In this document: positions 1 to 7,798 of the stretch, piece after piece | Layout: every line of letters starts with the position of its first letter | Numbering within the stretch: position 1 is the first letter of the stretch | From: JABDGZ01 sp964487685 | GTDB lineage: Bacteria; Omnitrophota; Gorgyraeia; Zapsychrales; Fredricksoniimonadaceae | Assembly: GCA_964487685.1 (NCBI GenBank) | Contig: CAZASA010000062.1 | Coordinates: forward strand, 1-13,223 | DNA: 13,223 bases | Direction: 5' to 3' | The notes under the pieces: model-generated | Databases searched by the model: none | Seen by the model: the letters and a program-made list of their open reading frames with translations, nothing else | Told to the model about the DNA's origin: nothing | Translations under genes and position numbers: made by a program

Positions 1-1
1 T

Positions 2-3000
2 ATGGCGTCTCTTAATAGAGACGCGATAAATCGCGTCTCTACGAATAATGTCAATTCCCTCGGCTCCAATATCGTCCGCGAAATCATCCTTCCCGAACTC
101 GAACGTGAGGTCAACGAAGGCAAGAACTTTGCCTTACTTCGCCAGATCTACAGCGGAATGATCTTAGCCACCTGGTATAAACGCACCTTAAAAGAATCAT
201 TGTTAGGTAAGGTATACGATAACAAAGCAAAACTAAAAGGTCTTGTCATTCCCGCGAAAGCGGGAATCCACAACAAAGATTCAGATATCAATATCATTTA
301 TCAACAATATCTCAAGGCCTTTAAAAAAGGCGTTTTTAACTACATCAAAGAAGACGTTGATAAATATACCCAACAGCCGATACCCAGAAAATATTTTTCA
401 GGAGGGACCCAGGGATTTTTCAATGTTAACCCTGCTATGTTCACACCCCAAAACCGCCCTCCCGCAAGCCTTGCTTTGTCAGCAGCAAACCGTTCAGGCA
501 GTATTGATCTAGCACAAATACAGTTAACTGAAGATATCCCTAAAATATCACCTGCTCAAAGCCCGTCAGACGCATCAATGTCGGTATATAACTGGGATTT
601 ATTACGTCAGGATCCAAGAACGTCAATAGATATTTTCCTTTCCCAAAAGATCCCAGGCACATCACAGACCTTTGGAGAAAAATATAAAGATATTCAATCG
701 ATGAGTACTAATCAAAGAGATAAAATTGATCAGGAAATAGCAATGGCATTCTTTTATGCCCATTTTCATAGTGATATGGATGATTTTTTAATAAATGATA
801 TCCAGGATGTTCCGGGTTATTTGCGCCCCTTAGTCGTAGATATCCTTAAATTTTCACTACATGCTTACGAAAATGATCCATATGCACAAGATGCCAGGAT
901 CATGTTATGGAAATTAGGCGAATTAGCTTTTGATGAAGAAGTTTTTAGGCACGTAGAGAATTATACTCAATTTTATGACTTTCCTTTATATAACGTGATT
1001 GGCCATAATAGTAAATTAAAGGACCTGTATATACTAGACCTGGCATCCGGTCCTCGGGCAGCCCGGTACTTTTCAAGTATAGGCGACCAAAAAATTATTG
1101 TGGAAGATAGTTCATTTTTCGTTGAAGGTCATTTAAATAGAGCTAAAAATTTTTTTAAGAAAGGAGAGAATATCATTATTCGACGTGTGGATATCCGGGA
1201 CATTCCAAAAGCAATGCCCGAGGCCCAATACCGGCATATCCGTTGGGGCAATGTCCACCGTTATGTTAATTTTCAGGGAAAGGAAAAAGAATTCGTAACA
1301 GAATTAAGGAAAAAGATCGCTCCAGGAGGAACTATATCTTTTGAATATTATAATTCTGATTTAAGAAGTAATTTCGCGTTCCTTATGACAGGAAGTTTTT
1401 GGCCCATGACAGAAGGGACGATGGAAGACACTAGTGGCCATATTGGGAACTTCATGTTATTTATTAATGACCCAATACTCCCAGAGGATATTTTAGATAC
1501 AACTCAAATTTCATTAACACATCATTTTTTGCTTAGAAAATATGTAGCTTCCTTGGGTCAAGATTCACCGATTACTGTAGCTGACTTCGACGACATTATC
1601 CTTAAGGACCAAGGGTCAGGGTTCAGTCAATTTTATTTCAAGGGCAATGAAATGCGTGGATTTTTATTGTCTCATTTTGATATTAATAAAAATGCTGTAA
1701 TTATTTCGTTTGTGGGAGCACAAGCAGGTTTTGAAGATTTACTAACTAAAATATTATTAAGAAAGATGGCCGAAAAAGCCAAAAAAATGGGAATTAAAAG
1801 AGTGATTTCCATAGCCAATGGGCCAGATGAGATTTATACTCCGGATGACTTGTTAAACCAGGCGATGATGTCTCAGGAAACAGAAGGTCAAGTGGCTGCT
1901 TTGCGTCAACGATTGGCTTTATTGTATAGTTTACGGGACCATTTGATCCGTGAATGGATAAACGACAAGGAAAAAGGTAAAGATAGAATGCATCAGGATA
2001 CCTTAAGCCAAATTGCGGATTTAGAACGTCAAATAGCAGATACCAAACATACTACTGAAGCTCAAAAAGAAATTAAACAGGGAACTCAACAAATATTGAA
2101 ACCCTTAACAGAGGCTAATACCTATCAAAGCATCGTCGATATAGTTTTAAATGGGATTCGACAAACCGAAAAACAATTAAAAGACATCAACGCGGCAATG
2201 ACAGCGCATTCATTTGAGGGGCTAGTAGAGAAATTAGGTAATGCCAGTAAACTGTTAAATAGCCGGAGAATAAAGACCTCGGTTAATACCAAATTAGGGA
2301 CTGGAACGATAACATATACCCGAAGGAAAATGGAATATCAGAGCAGGTTTGTTAAGGTTACGCCCATGGCAGAAGGGGTGATGCTTGTAAAATTAATTAA
2401 TGAAAATGGTGCAGAAACTGATATGCCATTGGCAGTCAACAGTATTAAGGAAATCAAATATGACAATGCGATGGTATCAGAAGTAAAGAAATTCATCGGC
2501 AGAACTTTTAGGACCGGTGTACTTGGAGCTGTCGGTATTGTGCCCAATGTAATTCCGACAACAATTCCTGCTACTTTGCCTTCTAACACGGTCTTCCTGG
2601 CTCCAAAGTCTGTAGACCTAAAGCATATTAATGACCTAATCGAAAGATTAGGGGCAGATGCATTTAGTGATCGTGAAGCTGCCCAAGGTGAGCTGATAAG
2701 AATCGGTGTTCCGGCAATTCAGCCATTACAAGATCGTTTAAGTCAAAAAGGAATTCAGCCCGAAATATCCGGTCGGATTTCAACCATTTTGGCTAATTAT
2801 GGCATTCAGTTAGCTGATAATCCGGCAGACACTCAAAAGTATTTGGCGACACTTTCTAAGGACGATGCCAAAAAAGGGCTTTTTATGATTCCCATCCGCA
2901 GTCTGTTTGAATCCATCGATTTTTGGGGGCACGGCGATCATAGTGACCAGGGAGCAAATTTTAAAGCCGCTAATGAATTGTTGGCCGCTCAGGCAGACCA

Positions 3001-4042
3001 AGATGCTCAAGTGCGGGGCTTGCTGGTAGAAATAGCAACAAACGGTGTTGTCAGTTCAAACAATTTTAACGAAATGACTGATACGGATGTTCTTAGTGCA
3101 AGGGGTTTCCTTGAAGCCATTCATATGCCATTTTATTTTGATCCAGCTAAAGATTCAGATGTACGATTAGCCTTAGCAAGTCAGATGGGGCATTTGAGTG
3201 TGATGGCTAACGATGCCTTGTCTCGGGTGAAAGAAAATAAAGAGGATGTTAGGAAACTGCTGTTGTCCCGATTAAATGACAAAAATCCAAGAGTGCGGGT
3301 TCAGGTGGTTGGCGCATTATGGTTTACCAGAGCAAAGGACCCGGAGGCAGTAAAAACATACTTAGGGCTCCTTAGTGATCCCGATGATGATGTTGTCATG
3401 GAAGCGCTTTATGCAATGCCCAATGACCCGGCTATTGTTGACCCGCTCTTGATCAAGTTAACAGACAAGAATGTGCACAAAAAAATCAGGAGTCAGATCA
3501 TCATTACTTTGATCCAAGCGGATGCTCCTCAGGTTGTAAATAAGTTCGCCAATTTAATGGCAAATGCAGATTACCGTCCGGAGATCATGGATGCATTAGG
3601 AAAAATGGGTGTTCCCGAGGCAGCTCAAGTCTTGTTAAAAGAATATGGGGATATTAAGGTGAGAGACCCGCAAGATCAACAGCTTTTGGATATTGTGAGG
3701 GCGCTTGATGAGAACCCAAAGTATATGGGAATTACAAGAAATTGGTTGATCGATCCAGATAAGACTATAAATGACCTAAAGACTGAATTAAATAAAGAAG
3801 CTACTTCAAGGCCTGCAACTATGACTTCAAACCCTGCGATGTTCACTCCGGCAAAAGGTGGTATTGATTTTAACTCTGCCAACCTTAATTTACTTATCAA
3901 ACGCGATGGGGCGGGGGTGCCGTTGCCTTTGGCCCTACAGGACGCGGCCAGCTTAAGCCGTATTGAAGGCTTTTTCCCAGTTATACTTGAGATCAAGTCC
4001 GCGGCAGGCCTTCCGATTTTTAGGGAACTTAACAATAATTAG
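2..4042 (+). CDS. Giant modular protein (Omnitrophota-type), 5'-truncated by the window edge
   Basis: The frame is open to the left edge, so the first ATG is probably internal and 1346 residues is a minimum. Domains seen, in order: a conserved module (about 22-132) ending PRKYFSGG; a first NPAMFTP motif (143-149); a Rossmann/SAM-methyltransferase-like domain with DLASGPR (346-352), VDIRD (396-400) and IAPGG (439-443); a possible acetyltransferase-like alpha/beta stretch (about 550-610); a charged coiled coil (about 628-700); HEAT-like repeats (about 877-937 and 1082-1225); a second NPAMFTP (1277-1283); and a C-terminal block with GGIDF and KRDGAGVPLPL. No signal peptide or membrane segment is visible in this part. 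I recall the N- and C-terminal modules from large Omnitrophota proteins of unknown role. Methyl transfer is inferred from the fold pattern only and no substrate can be named. Two palindromic repeats are translated in frame (residues 3-15 and 82-90). Confidence 0.85.
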   Translation: MASLNRDAINRVSTNNVNSLGSNIVREIILPELEREVNEGKNFALLRQIYSGMILATWYKRTLKESLLGKVYDNKAKLKGLVIPAKAGIHNKDSDINIIYQQYLKAFKKGVFNYIKEDVDKYTQQPIPRKYFSGGTQGFFNVNPAMFTPQNRPPASLALSAANRSGSIDLAQIQLTEDIPKISPAQSPSDASMSVYNWDLLRQDPRTSIDIFLSQKIPGTSQTFGEKYKDIQSMSTNQRDKIDQEIAMAFFYAHFHSDMDDFLINDIQDVPGYLRPLVVDILKFSLHAYENDPYAQDARIMLWKLGELAFDEEVFRHVENYTQFYDFPLYNVIGHNSKLKDLYILDLASGPRAARYFSSIGDQKIIVEDSSFFVEGHLNRAKNFFKKGENIIIRRVDIRDIPKAMPEAQYRHIRWGNVHRYVNFQGKEKEFVTELRKKIAPGGTISFEYYNSDLRSNFAFLMTGSFWPMTEGTMEDTSGHIGNFMLFINDPILPEDILDTTQISLTHHFLLRKYVASLGQDSPITVADFDDIILKDQGSGFSQFYFKGNEMRGFLLSHFDINKNAVIISFVGAQAGFEDLLTKILLRKMAEKAKKMGIKRVISIANGPDEIYTPDDLLNQAMMSQETEGQVAALRQRLALLYSLRDHLIREWINDKEKGKDRMHQDTLSQIADLERQIADTKHTTEAQKEIKQGTQQILKPLTEANTYQSIVDIVLNGIRQTEKQLKDINAAMTAHSFEGLVEKLGNASKLLNSRRIKTSVNTKLGTGTITYTRRKMEYQSRFVKVTPMAEGVMLVKLINENGAETDMPLAVNSIKEIKYDNAMVSEVKKFIGRTFRTGVLGAVGIVPNVIPTTIPATLPSNTVFLAPKSVDLKHINDLIERLGADAFSDREAAQGELIRIGVPAIQPLQDRLSQKGIQPEISGRISTILANYGIQLADNPADTQKYLATLSKDDAKKGLFMIPIRSLFESIDFWGHGDHSDQGANFKAANELLAAQADQDAQVRGLLVEIATNGVVSSNNFNEMTDTDVLSARGFLEAIHMPFYFDPAKDSDVRLALASQMGHLSVMANDALSRVKENKEDVRKLLLSRLNDKNPRVRVQVVGALWFTRAKDPEAVKTYLGLLSDPDDDVVMEALYAMPNDPAIVDPLLIKLTDKNVHKKIRSQIIITLIQADAPQVVNKFANLMANADYRPEIMDALGKMGVPEAAQVLLKEYGDIKVRDPQDQQLLDIVRALDENPKYMGITRNWLIDPDKTINDLKTELNKEATSRPATMTSNPAMFTPAKGGIDFNSANLNLLIKRDGAGVPLPLALQDAASLSRIEGFFPVILEIKSAAGLPIFRELNNN
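5..41. repeat. Three-arm palindromic repeat inside coding sequence
   Basis: The arm GCGTCTCT (5-12) is complementary to AGAGACGC (17-24). TAGAGACGCGA (16-26) pairs perfectly with TCGCGTCTCTA (31-41) across a TAAA loop, an 11-bp stem. The middle arm can pair with either side, giving two mutually exclusive hairpins. It is translated in the giant protein as SLNRDAINRVSTN (residues 3-15), a peptide I recognise as typical of translated dispersed repeats. Confidence 0.7.
245..270. repeat. Dispersed REP-like palindrome, in frame inside the giant gene
   Basis: A 26-base unit with a perfect 8-bp stem, ATTCCCGC (248-255) and GCGGGAAT (260-267), closed by a GAAA tetraloop. It adds VIPAKAGIH to the protein (residues 82-90) without breaking the frame. 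A diverged copy lies at 9768-9793. The unit is of the kind found in many copies in some bacterial genomes; copy number here cannot be seen. Confidence 0.8.
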
Positions 4043-4056
4043 AATAGAGGGATTAT

Positions 4057-4446
4057 TTATTTGACCAGATGTTCAAGATCAAGGACATCAACAAGAGGCT
4101 TTATTTTTTGGGAAAGCTTATGATCTAAAGTGATGAAAGGACAGTTTATTTTTAGGGCCAAGCCGACATAGGAGGCATCGTAAAATGAAATATGGCATTT
4201 CGCGGCAATATGATAAATGTCTTTAAAATCAGCGTAACCGATACGCATTTTCTCCAGTACCGCCTCACAAGCATCCAATAATTCAGAAGCTTCTTTTTGA
4301 GAATAGACGCTTACTAAAACAGAATTTTTCCAGATAATATTACCTAATTCAAAGAAAGATAAAGAAGAGGTGTATTGGCCGGACAATAGAGAGGATTCGC
4401 CTAAACTGATGATTTTATAAATGGCACTGCTGTCAAAAACCTTCAT
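4057..4446 (-). CDS. vapC: PIN-domain toxin, VapC family
   Basis: This is a 129-residue PIN-domain protein, the usual size for VapC. The family cuts RNA, often tRNA or rRNA, with a metal ion held by conserved acidic residues, and is kept inactive by its partner antitoxin. The expected acidic residues are present: D5 in the N-terminal FDSSAI, E33 in FFELGN, D90 in FYDASY and D108 in TLDH. The ATG overlaps the last bases of the upstream antitoxin gene by four bases (ATGA), so translation is probably coupled. The gene converges on the giant protein gene, with only 14 bases between the two stops and no clear terminator. Family assignment is firm; the RNA target is unknown. Confidence 0.88.
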   Translation of the reverse strand: MKVFDSSAIYKIISLGESSLLSGQYTSSLSFFELGNIIWKNSVLVSVYSQKEASELLDACEAVLEKMRIGYADFKDIYHIAAKCHISFYDASYVGLALKINCPFITLDHKLSQKIKPLVDVLDLEHLVK

Positions 4447-4685
4447 CGCTGGCGGTCCTCGCGAAGGGATTTTAAGATATCATCATCCTTCAAGCGGCTG
4501 GCTAATCGCGCCACATGTTCCATTTTTTTTTGCTCTTTGAGGCTGTCGCTCTTTGAAACGCGTTTGAAGATTTTATCCTGTAAAGCTTCAATAATAATAG
4601 TGCGTAACGATTTCTTTTCTTTAAGGCCGATTTCCTTCAATGTTGATATGAATTCATCTTCCAGGCGTAAGGTGTATACTTTCAT
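4443..4685 (-). CDS. vapB: Ribbon-helix-helix-like antitoxin, VapB type
   Basis: An 80-residue protein. The N-terminus (KVYTLRLEDEFISTLKEIG) has the beta strand then helix pattern of a ribbon-helix-helix DNA-binding domain. The second half is charged, as expected of the segment that wraps the toxin. It directly precedes a PIN toxin with a four-base overlap, the standard antitoxin-toxin order. A perfect AGGAGG ribosome site lies at 4692-4697, six bases from the ATG. By analogy with other VapBC pairs the antitoxin, alone or with toxin, should bind the palindromic region over its own promoter. The exact RHH subfamily is not clear to me, so the pairing rests mainly on position. Confidence 0.8.
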   Translation of the reverse strand: MKVYTLRLEDEFISTLKEIGLKEKKSLRTIIIEALQDKIFKRVSKSDSLKEQKKMEHVARLASRLKDDDILKSLREDRQR

Positions 4686-4713
4686 AGATCGCCTCCTTGA
4701 TAGGTCTATATAA

Positions 4714-4749
4714 AATATACAATAATGATATCATGATGTCAAGATATCA
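4714..4749 (-). promoter_or_regulatory. Promoter and palindromic operator of vapBC
   Basis: Read on the minus strand: TTGACA (4742-4737), 17 bases, TATATT (4719-4714), close to the housekeeping sigma consensus. TGATATC (4726-4732) and GATATCA (4743-4749) form a perfect inverted repeat flanking and overlapping the -35 element. ATGATATCAT (4725-4734) in the spacer is itself a 10-bp palindrome. This fits autoregulation by the antitoxin, which is inferred. Confidence 0.7.
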
Positions 4750-4772
4750 ATTCTTGAAGATTTTTGCGGGTA

Positions 4773-5972
4773 CTACCTTCGGCGCAGGCGCATGCGGCGG
4801 GGGGTTTGGAAGGCCATCACCGGTGTCTTAGGTTGATGGAATTTCTCCAAAGGTATCGTCGGATGGCTGTCAGTGACAGGCAAGGTCTTATTGATGATCT
4901 TCTCGATATTTTTGACATCCAACCGCTGGTCTGGCGTTGCAAAAGACATGGCGTGCCCGGTCAACTCCGCGCGGCCGGTACGGCCGATACGGTGGACGTA
5001 ATTCTCAGGATCATCAGGAAGATCGTAATTAATGACGAGCTCAATGCCTTTGACATCGATCCCGCGCGCAGCGATATCAGTGGCCACTAAAATGCGGTAT
5101 TTGCCTCTCTTAAAACCTTCCAAAGCTTCTTTGCGTTGTCCCAGTGAGCGGTCTGAATGGATCTCCGCGGCATTATGCTTCATCCCGCGCAATTGCTTGG
5201 TCAAACGGGCCACCGAGAATTTAGTTCGGCAAAAAATAAGGACAGTTCCTTTATATTTATTTAAAACACTTTCTAACAATTGGCTCTTTAGTTCTTTGCG
5301 CACGATATATAACTCATGGGTGATCTTATCGGCCATGGTGCCGGTCGGTGCTACTTCCACGCGGACAGGCAGTTTCATATAACTTCTGGCAATATTCATG
5401 ATCGATTCTGGCATGGTCGCTGAAAAGAGCATGGTTTGGCGGTCATGAGGAACTTGCTTTAATAATTTTTGGATCTGAGGTCCAAAACCCATATCAAGCA
5501 TACGGTCAGCTTCATCCAGGACCAAGATATGTGCGTCATGGAAACTGATCGTCCTTTGTTCCATATGGTCGATCAAACGGCCCGGAATGCCAACAATGAT
5601 ACGCGGATTTGATTTTAACGTTTGAAGCTGTTTGCCCATGGAATCTCCGCCGATCAAGACTGCGGTCTTGAGACCAAAAGCAGTGGCGATCTTGCGCAGA
5701 CTTTCATCAACCTGGATGGCTAACTCACGGGTTGGGACAACGATCAGGGCACGGCCTTTGATCTGGGCCAAGCGCTGGATCAGGGGAATACCGAAAGCCA
5801 TGGTTTTGCCGGTCCCGGTTTGGGCAATGCCCATCACATCTTGGCCTTGCAGGCCTATTGGAATAGCTTGGTATTGGATTTTAGTGGGAACGGTGAATTT
5901 CAATCGTTCAATGACGCTAAGGATCGCAGGAGCAATACCCAGCCCGTAAAAGTTTTGTTCTGTTGGTGACAT
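4773..5972 (-). CDS. DEAD-box ATP-dependent RNA helicase, RhlE-like
   Basis: A 399-residue RNA helicase that uses ATP to unwind short RNA duplexes, typically in ribosome assembly or RNA decay. All core motifs are present: the Q motif (F8 with PTKIQ ending at Q33), Walker A AQTGTGKT (50-57), PTRELA (80-85), GG (108-109), DEAD (153-156), SAT (184-186), ATDIAARGID (297-306) and HRIGRTGR (327-334). The PGR motif reads IPGR rather than the usual TPGR. The C-terminal extension is short (about 335-399) and ends in a basic RRMRLRRR tail likely to contact RNA. The ATG is preceded by AGGAAGG with suitable spacing. It is divergent from the ABC-F gene, which also acts on translation. The core resembles RhlE, but the short tail makes a gene symbol uncertain. 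Confidence 0.93.
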   Translation of the reverse strand: MSPTEQNFYGLGIAPAILSVIERLKFTVPTKIQYQAIPIGLQGQDVMGIAQTGTGKTMAFGIPLIQRLAQIKGRALIVVPTRELAIQVDESLRKIATAFGLKTAVLIGGDSMGKQLQTLKSNPRIIVGIPGRLIDHMEQRTISFHDAHILVLDEADRMLDMGFGPQIQKLLKQVPHDRQTMLFSATMPESIMNIARSYMKLPVRVEVAPTGTMADKITHELYIVRKELKSQLLESVLNKYKGTVLIFCRTKFSVARLTKQLRGMKHNAAEIHSDRSLGQRKEALEGFKRGKYRILVATDIAARGIDVKGIELVINYDLPDDPENYVHRIGRTGRAELTGHAMSFATPDQRLDVKNIEKIINKTLPVTDSHPTIPLEKFHQPKTPVMAFQTPRRMRLRRR

Positions 5973-6077
5973 GTCTTACCTTCCTAAAATAGTGTTAAAT
6001 TTACCTTCAAGCTGCACAGATTAGCACTATTTGGCTAAATAAGCAAGGATAAGGAATGCAGGAAGGTTTAAATCTCT

Positions 6078-6118
6078 TTGGCGTTTAAGGGCGGTTATGC
6101 TATAATTCCCGACTTATG
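6078..6118 (+). promoter_or_regulatory. Promoter of the ABC-F gene, near-leaderless start
   Basis: TTGGCG (6078-6083), 17 bases, then TATAAT (6101-6106) preceded by TG at 6098-6099 (extended -10). Transcription should begin near 6112-6114, only a few bases before the ATG at 6116. No ribosome binding site fits in between. Confidence 0.65.
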
Positions 6119-7741
6119 ATTTCTGCAAATAATGTTTCTTTACAATTTGGCAAACGCATCCTTTTTGACGGGGTCAACATTACCTTCAATCCCGGCAATT
6201 GCTATGGCATCATCGGTGCCAATGGATCGGGTAAATCAACTTTTTTAAAGATCCTTTCCGGGGACCTTGATACTACTTCAGGCGCGGTCAGTGTTGCCGG
6301 GGGGAAACGTATCTCTGTGTTAAAGCAAGACCAGTTTGCCTTTGATGAAGTCACTGTCCTCATGACCGTGGTCATGGGACATAAAGAACTTTACAAGGTG
6401 ATGAAGGAAAAGGAAGAGCTCTACAGTAAACCAGATTTCAGTGATGCTGACGGGATACGTGCCTCAGAGCTGGAAGCTGAGTTTGCCGAGATGAACGGCT
6501 GGAATGCGGATTCTGAAGCAGGAAAATTATTAAGCGATCTTGGTATCGGTGAGGAATTGCATCAACAGCAAATGAAGCAATTGGAAGGTTCCCAGAAAGT
6601 GCGGGTCCTTTTATGCCAGGCCTTATTTGGCAATCCGGATATCTTGATCCTGGATGAGCCGACCAATCATTTGGACGTTGATACCTGCATGTGGCTTGAG
6701 GAGTTTTTGATCAATTTCCAGAATACGGCCATCGTAGTTTCCCATGATCGCCATTTTCTGGATAAAGTTTGCACCTATGTTTGTGATATAGATTTCGGCA
6801 AGATACAGATGTTTTCAGGTAATTACAGTTTTTGGGTGGAGGCCAGCCAATTGGCCTTAAGGCAGCGTTCGGACGCGAACAAGAAGACAGAGGACAAACG
6901 CAAAGAATTGCAGGATTTCATCGCCCGATTTTCAGCTAATGCTTCCAAAGCCCGTCAGGCAACTTCCCGTAAAAAGATCCTGGAGAAATTGACGCTGGAT
7001 GAGATCAAACCATCCTTGCGTAAATTCCCTTTTATTAATTTTAAACCGGAACGCGAAGCCGGTAATGATGTGCTGGATATTGAGAATCTGACCAAGTCTA
7101 TTGACGGTCAATTGATGTTCAAGAATTTTTCCTTACATGCCTATAAAGGTGAAAAGATCGCTTTTGTCGGCCCCAATGACCTTGTCAAAACGACCCTTTT
7201 TCAAATCCTGATGGGAGAGGCCAAGGCGGATAGCGGCTCGTTTAAATGGGGAGTCTCAACATCCCAGGCGTATTTTCCTAAAGAAAACAGTAAATATTTC
7301 AATGTGGATTTTAATATTGTTGATTGGCTCAGGCAATATTCGGTTGAGAAGGACGAGAATTTTGTACGCGGGTTTTTGGGCAGGATGCTTTTTACCGGTG
7401 AAGAAAGTTTAAAGCCTGTGAAGGTGCTTTCCGGCGGTGAAAAAGTCCGTTGTATGCTCTCGCGCATGATGTTAACCGGAGCCAATGCCTTGATCCTCGA
7501 TGAGCCGACTAATCACTTGGATCTGGAAGCGATCACCTCGTTAAACAAGGGTATGGAAAGTTTTCCGGGGACTATTTTATTTTCATCTCATGACCATCAG
7601 TTGGTTCAAACCGTGGCGAATCGGATCGTTGAATTGACGCCTAACGGCTGTATTGACCGGTTGGGTATGTCGTATGACGAATATCTGGAAGACGCCCGTT
7701 TAAAAGAGCAAAGACATAAACTGTACGCGGTTACAGTGTAG
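6116..7741 (+). CDS. ABC-F family ATPase (YbiT/YkpA-like)
   Basis: A 541-residue protein with two ABC domains and no membrane segments, the architecture of ABC-F proteins that act on the ribosome. Domain 1: Walker A GANGSGKS (34-41), signature LEGSQ (156-160), Walker B with DEP from D180. A linker (about 250-310) is rich in K/R/E, as in the P-site tRNA interaction motif. Domain 2: a Walker A-like GPNDLVKT (352-359), signature LSGGE (438-442), Walker B with DEP from D462. The second Walker A lacks the glycine before the lysine and has D in place of another glycine; this may be a clade trait. Length and layout fit the YbiT/YkpA group, whose substrate is unsettled. The start fits the family N-terminus even though no Shine-Dalgarno sequence is visible. 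Confidence 0.9.
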   Translation: MISANNVSLQFGKRILFDGVNITFNPGNCYGIIGANGSGKSTFLKILSGDLDTTSGAVSVAGGKRISVLKQDQFAFDEVTVLMTVVMGHKELYKVMKEKEELYSKPDFSDADGIRASELEAEFAEMNGWNADSEAGKLLSDLGIGEELHQQQMKQLEGSQKVRVLLCQALFGNPDILILDEPTNHLDVDTCMWLEEFLINFQNTAIVVSHDRHFLDKVCTYVCDIDFGKIQMFSGNYSFWVEASQLALRQRSDANKKTEDKRKELQDFIARFSANASKARQATSRKKILEKLTLDEIKPSLRKFPFINFKPEREAGNDVLDIENLTKSIDGQLMFKNFSLHAYKGEKIAFVGPNDLVKTTLFQILMGEAKADSGSFKWGVSTSQAYFPKENSKYFNVDFNIVDWLRQYSVEKDENFVRGFLGRMLFTGEESLKPVKVLSGGEKVRCMLSRMMLTGANALILDEPTNHLDLEAITSLNKGMESFPGTILFSSHDHQLVQTVANRIVELTPNGCIDRLGMSYDEYLEDARLKEQRHKLYAVTV

Positions 7742-7798
7742 AGAGGTGGGCATGCTTTTCTTGATTGTTGGATCATGGAAGCATGCACAACACCTCTC
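7741..7798. terminator. Long hairpin after the ABC-F gene, possible terminator
   Basis: GAGAGGTG (7741-7748) pairs with CACCTCTC (7791-7798), and GCATGCTT (7750-7757) with AAGCATGC (7779-7786): two 8-bp stems separated by a small internal loop, with a 21-base apical loop. It starts at the last base of the stop codon. The following GTTTCT is a poor T run, so termination is only likely. The right arm is also complementary to the 5' end of the downstream tRNA. Confidence 0.45.

Noticed and set aside
3676..4035. Minus-strand 119-residue frame opposite the end of the giant gene
   Set aside because: It mirrors the conserved C-terminal block on the plus strand, has no family features and no ribosome site.
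4739..4757. TCAAGA...TCTTGA inverted repeat as helicase terminator
   Set aside because: Only a 6-bp AT-rich stem without a T run on the minus strand, and it overlaps the vapBC operator; not convincing as a terminator.
4764..5949. Several plus-strand frames opposite the helicase gene
   Set aside because: Shadows of a clear DEAD-box coding sequence with all motifs on the minus strand.
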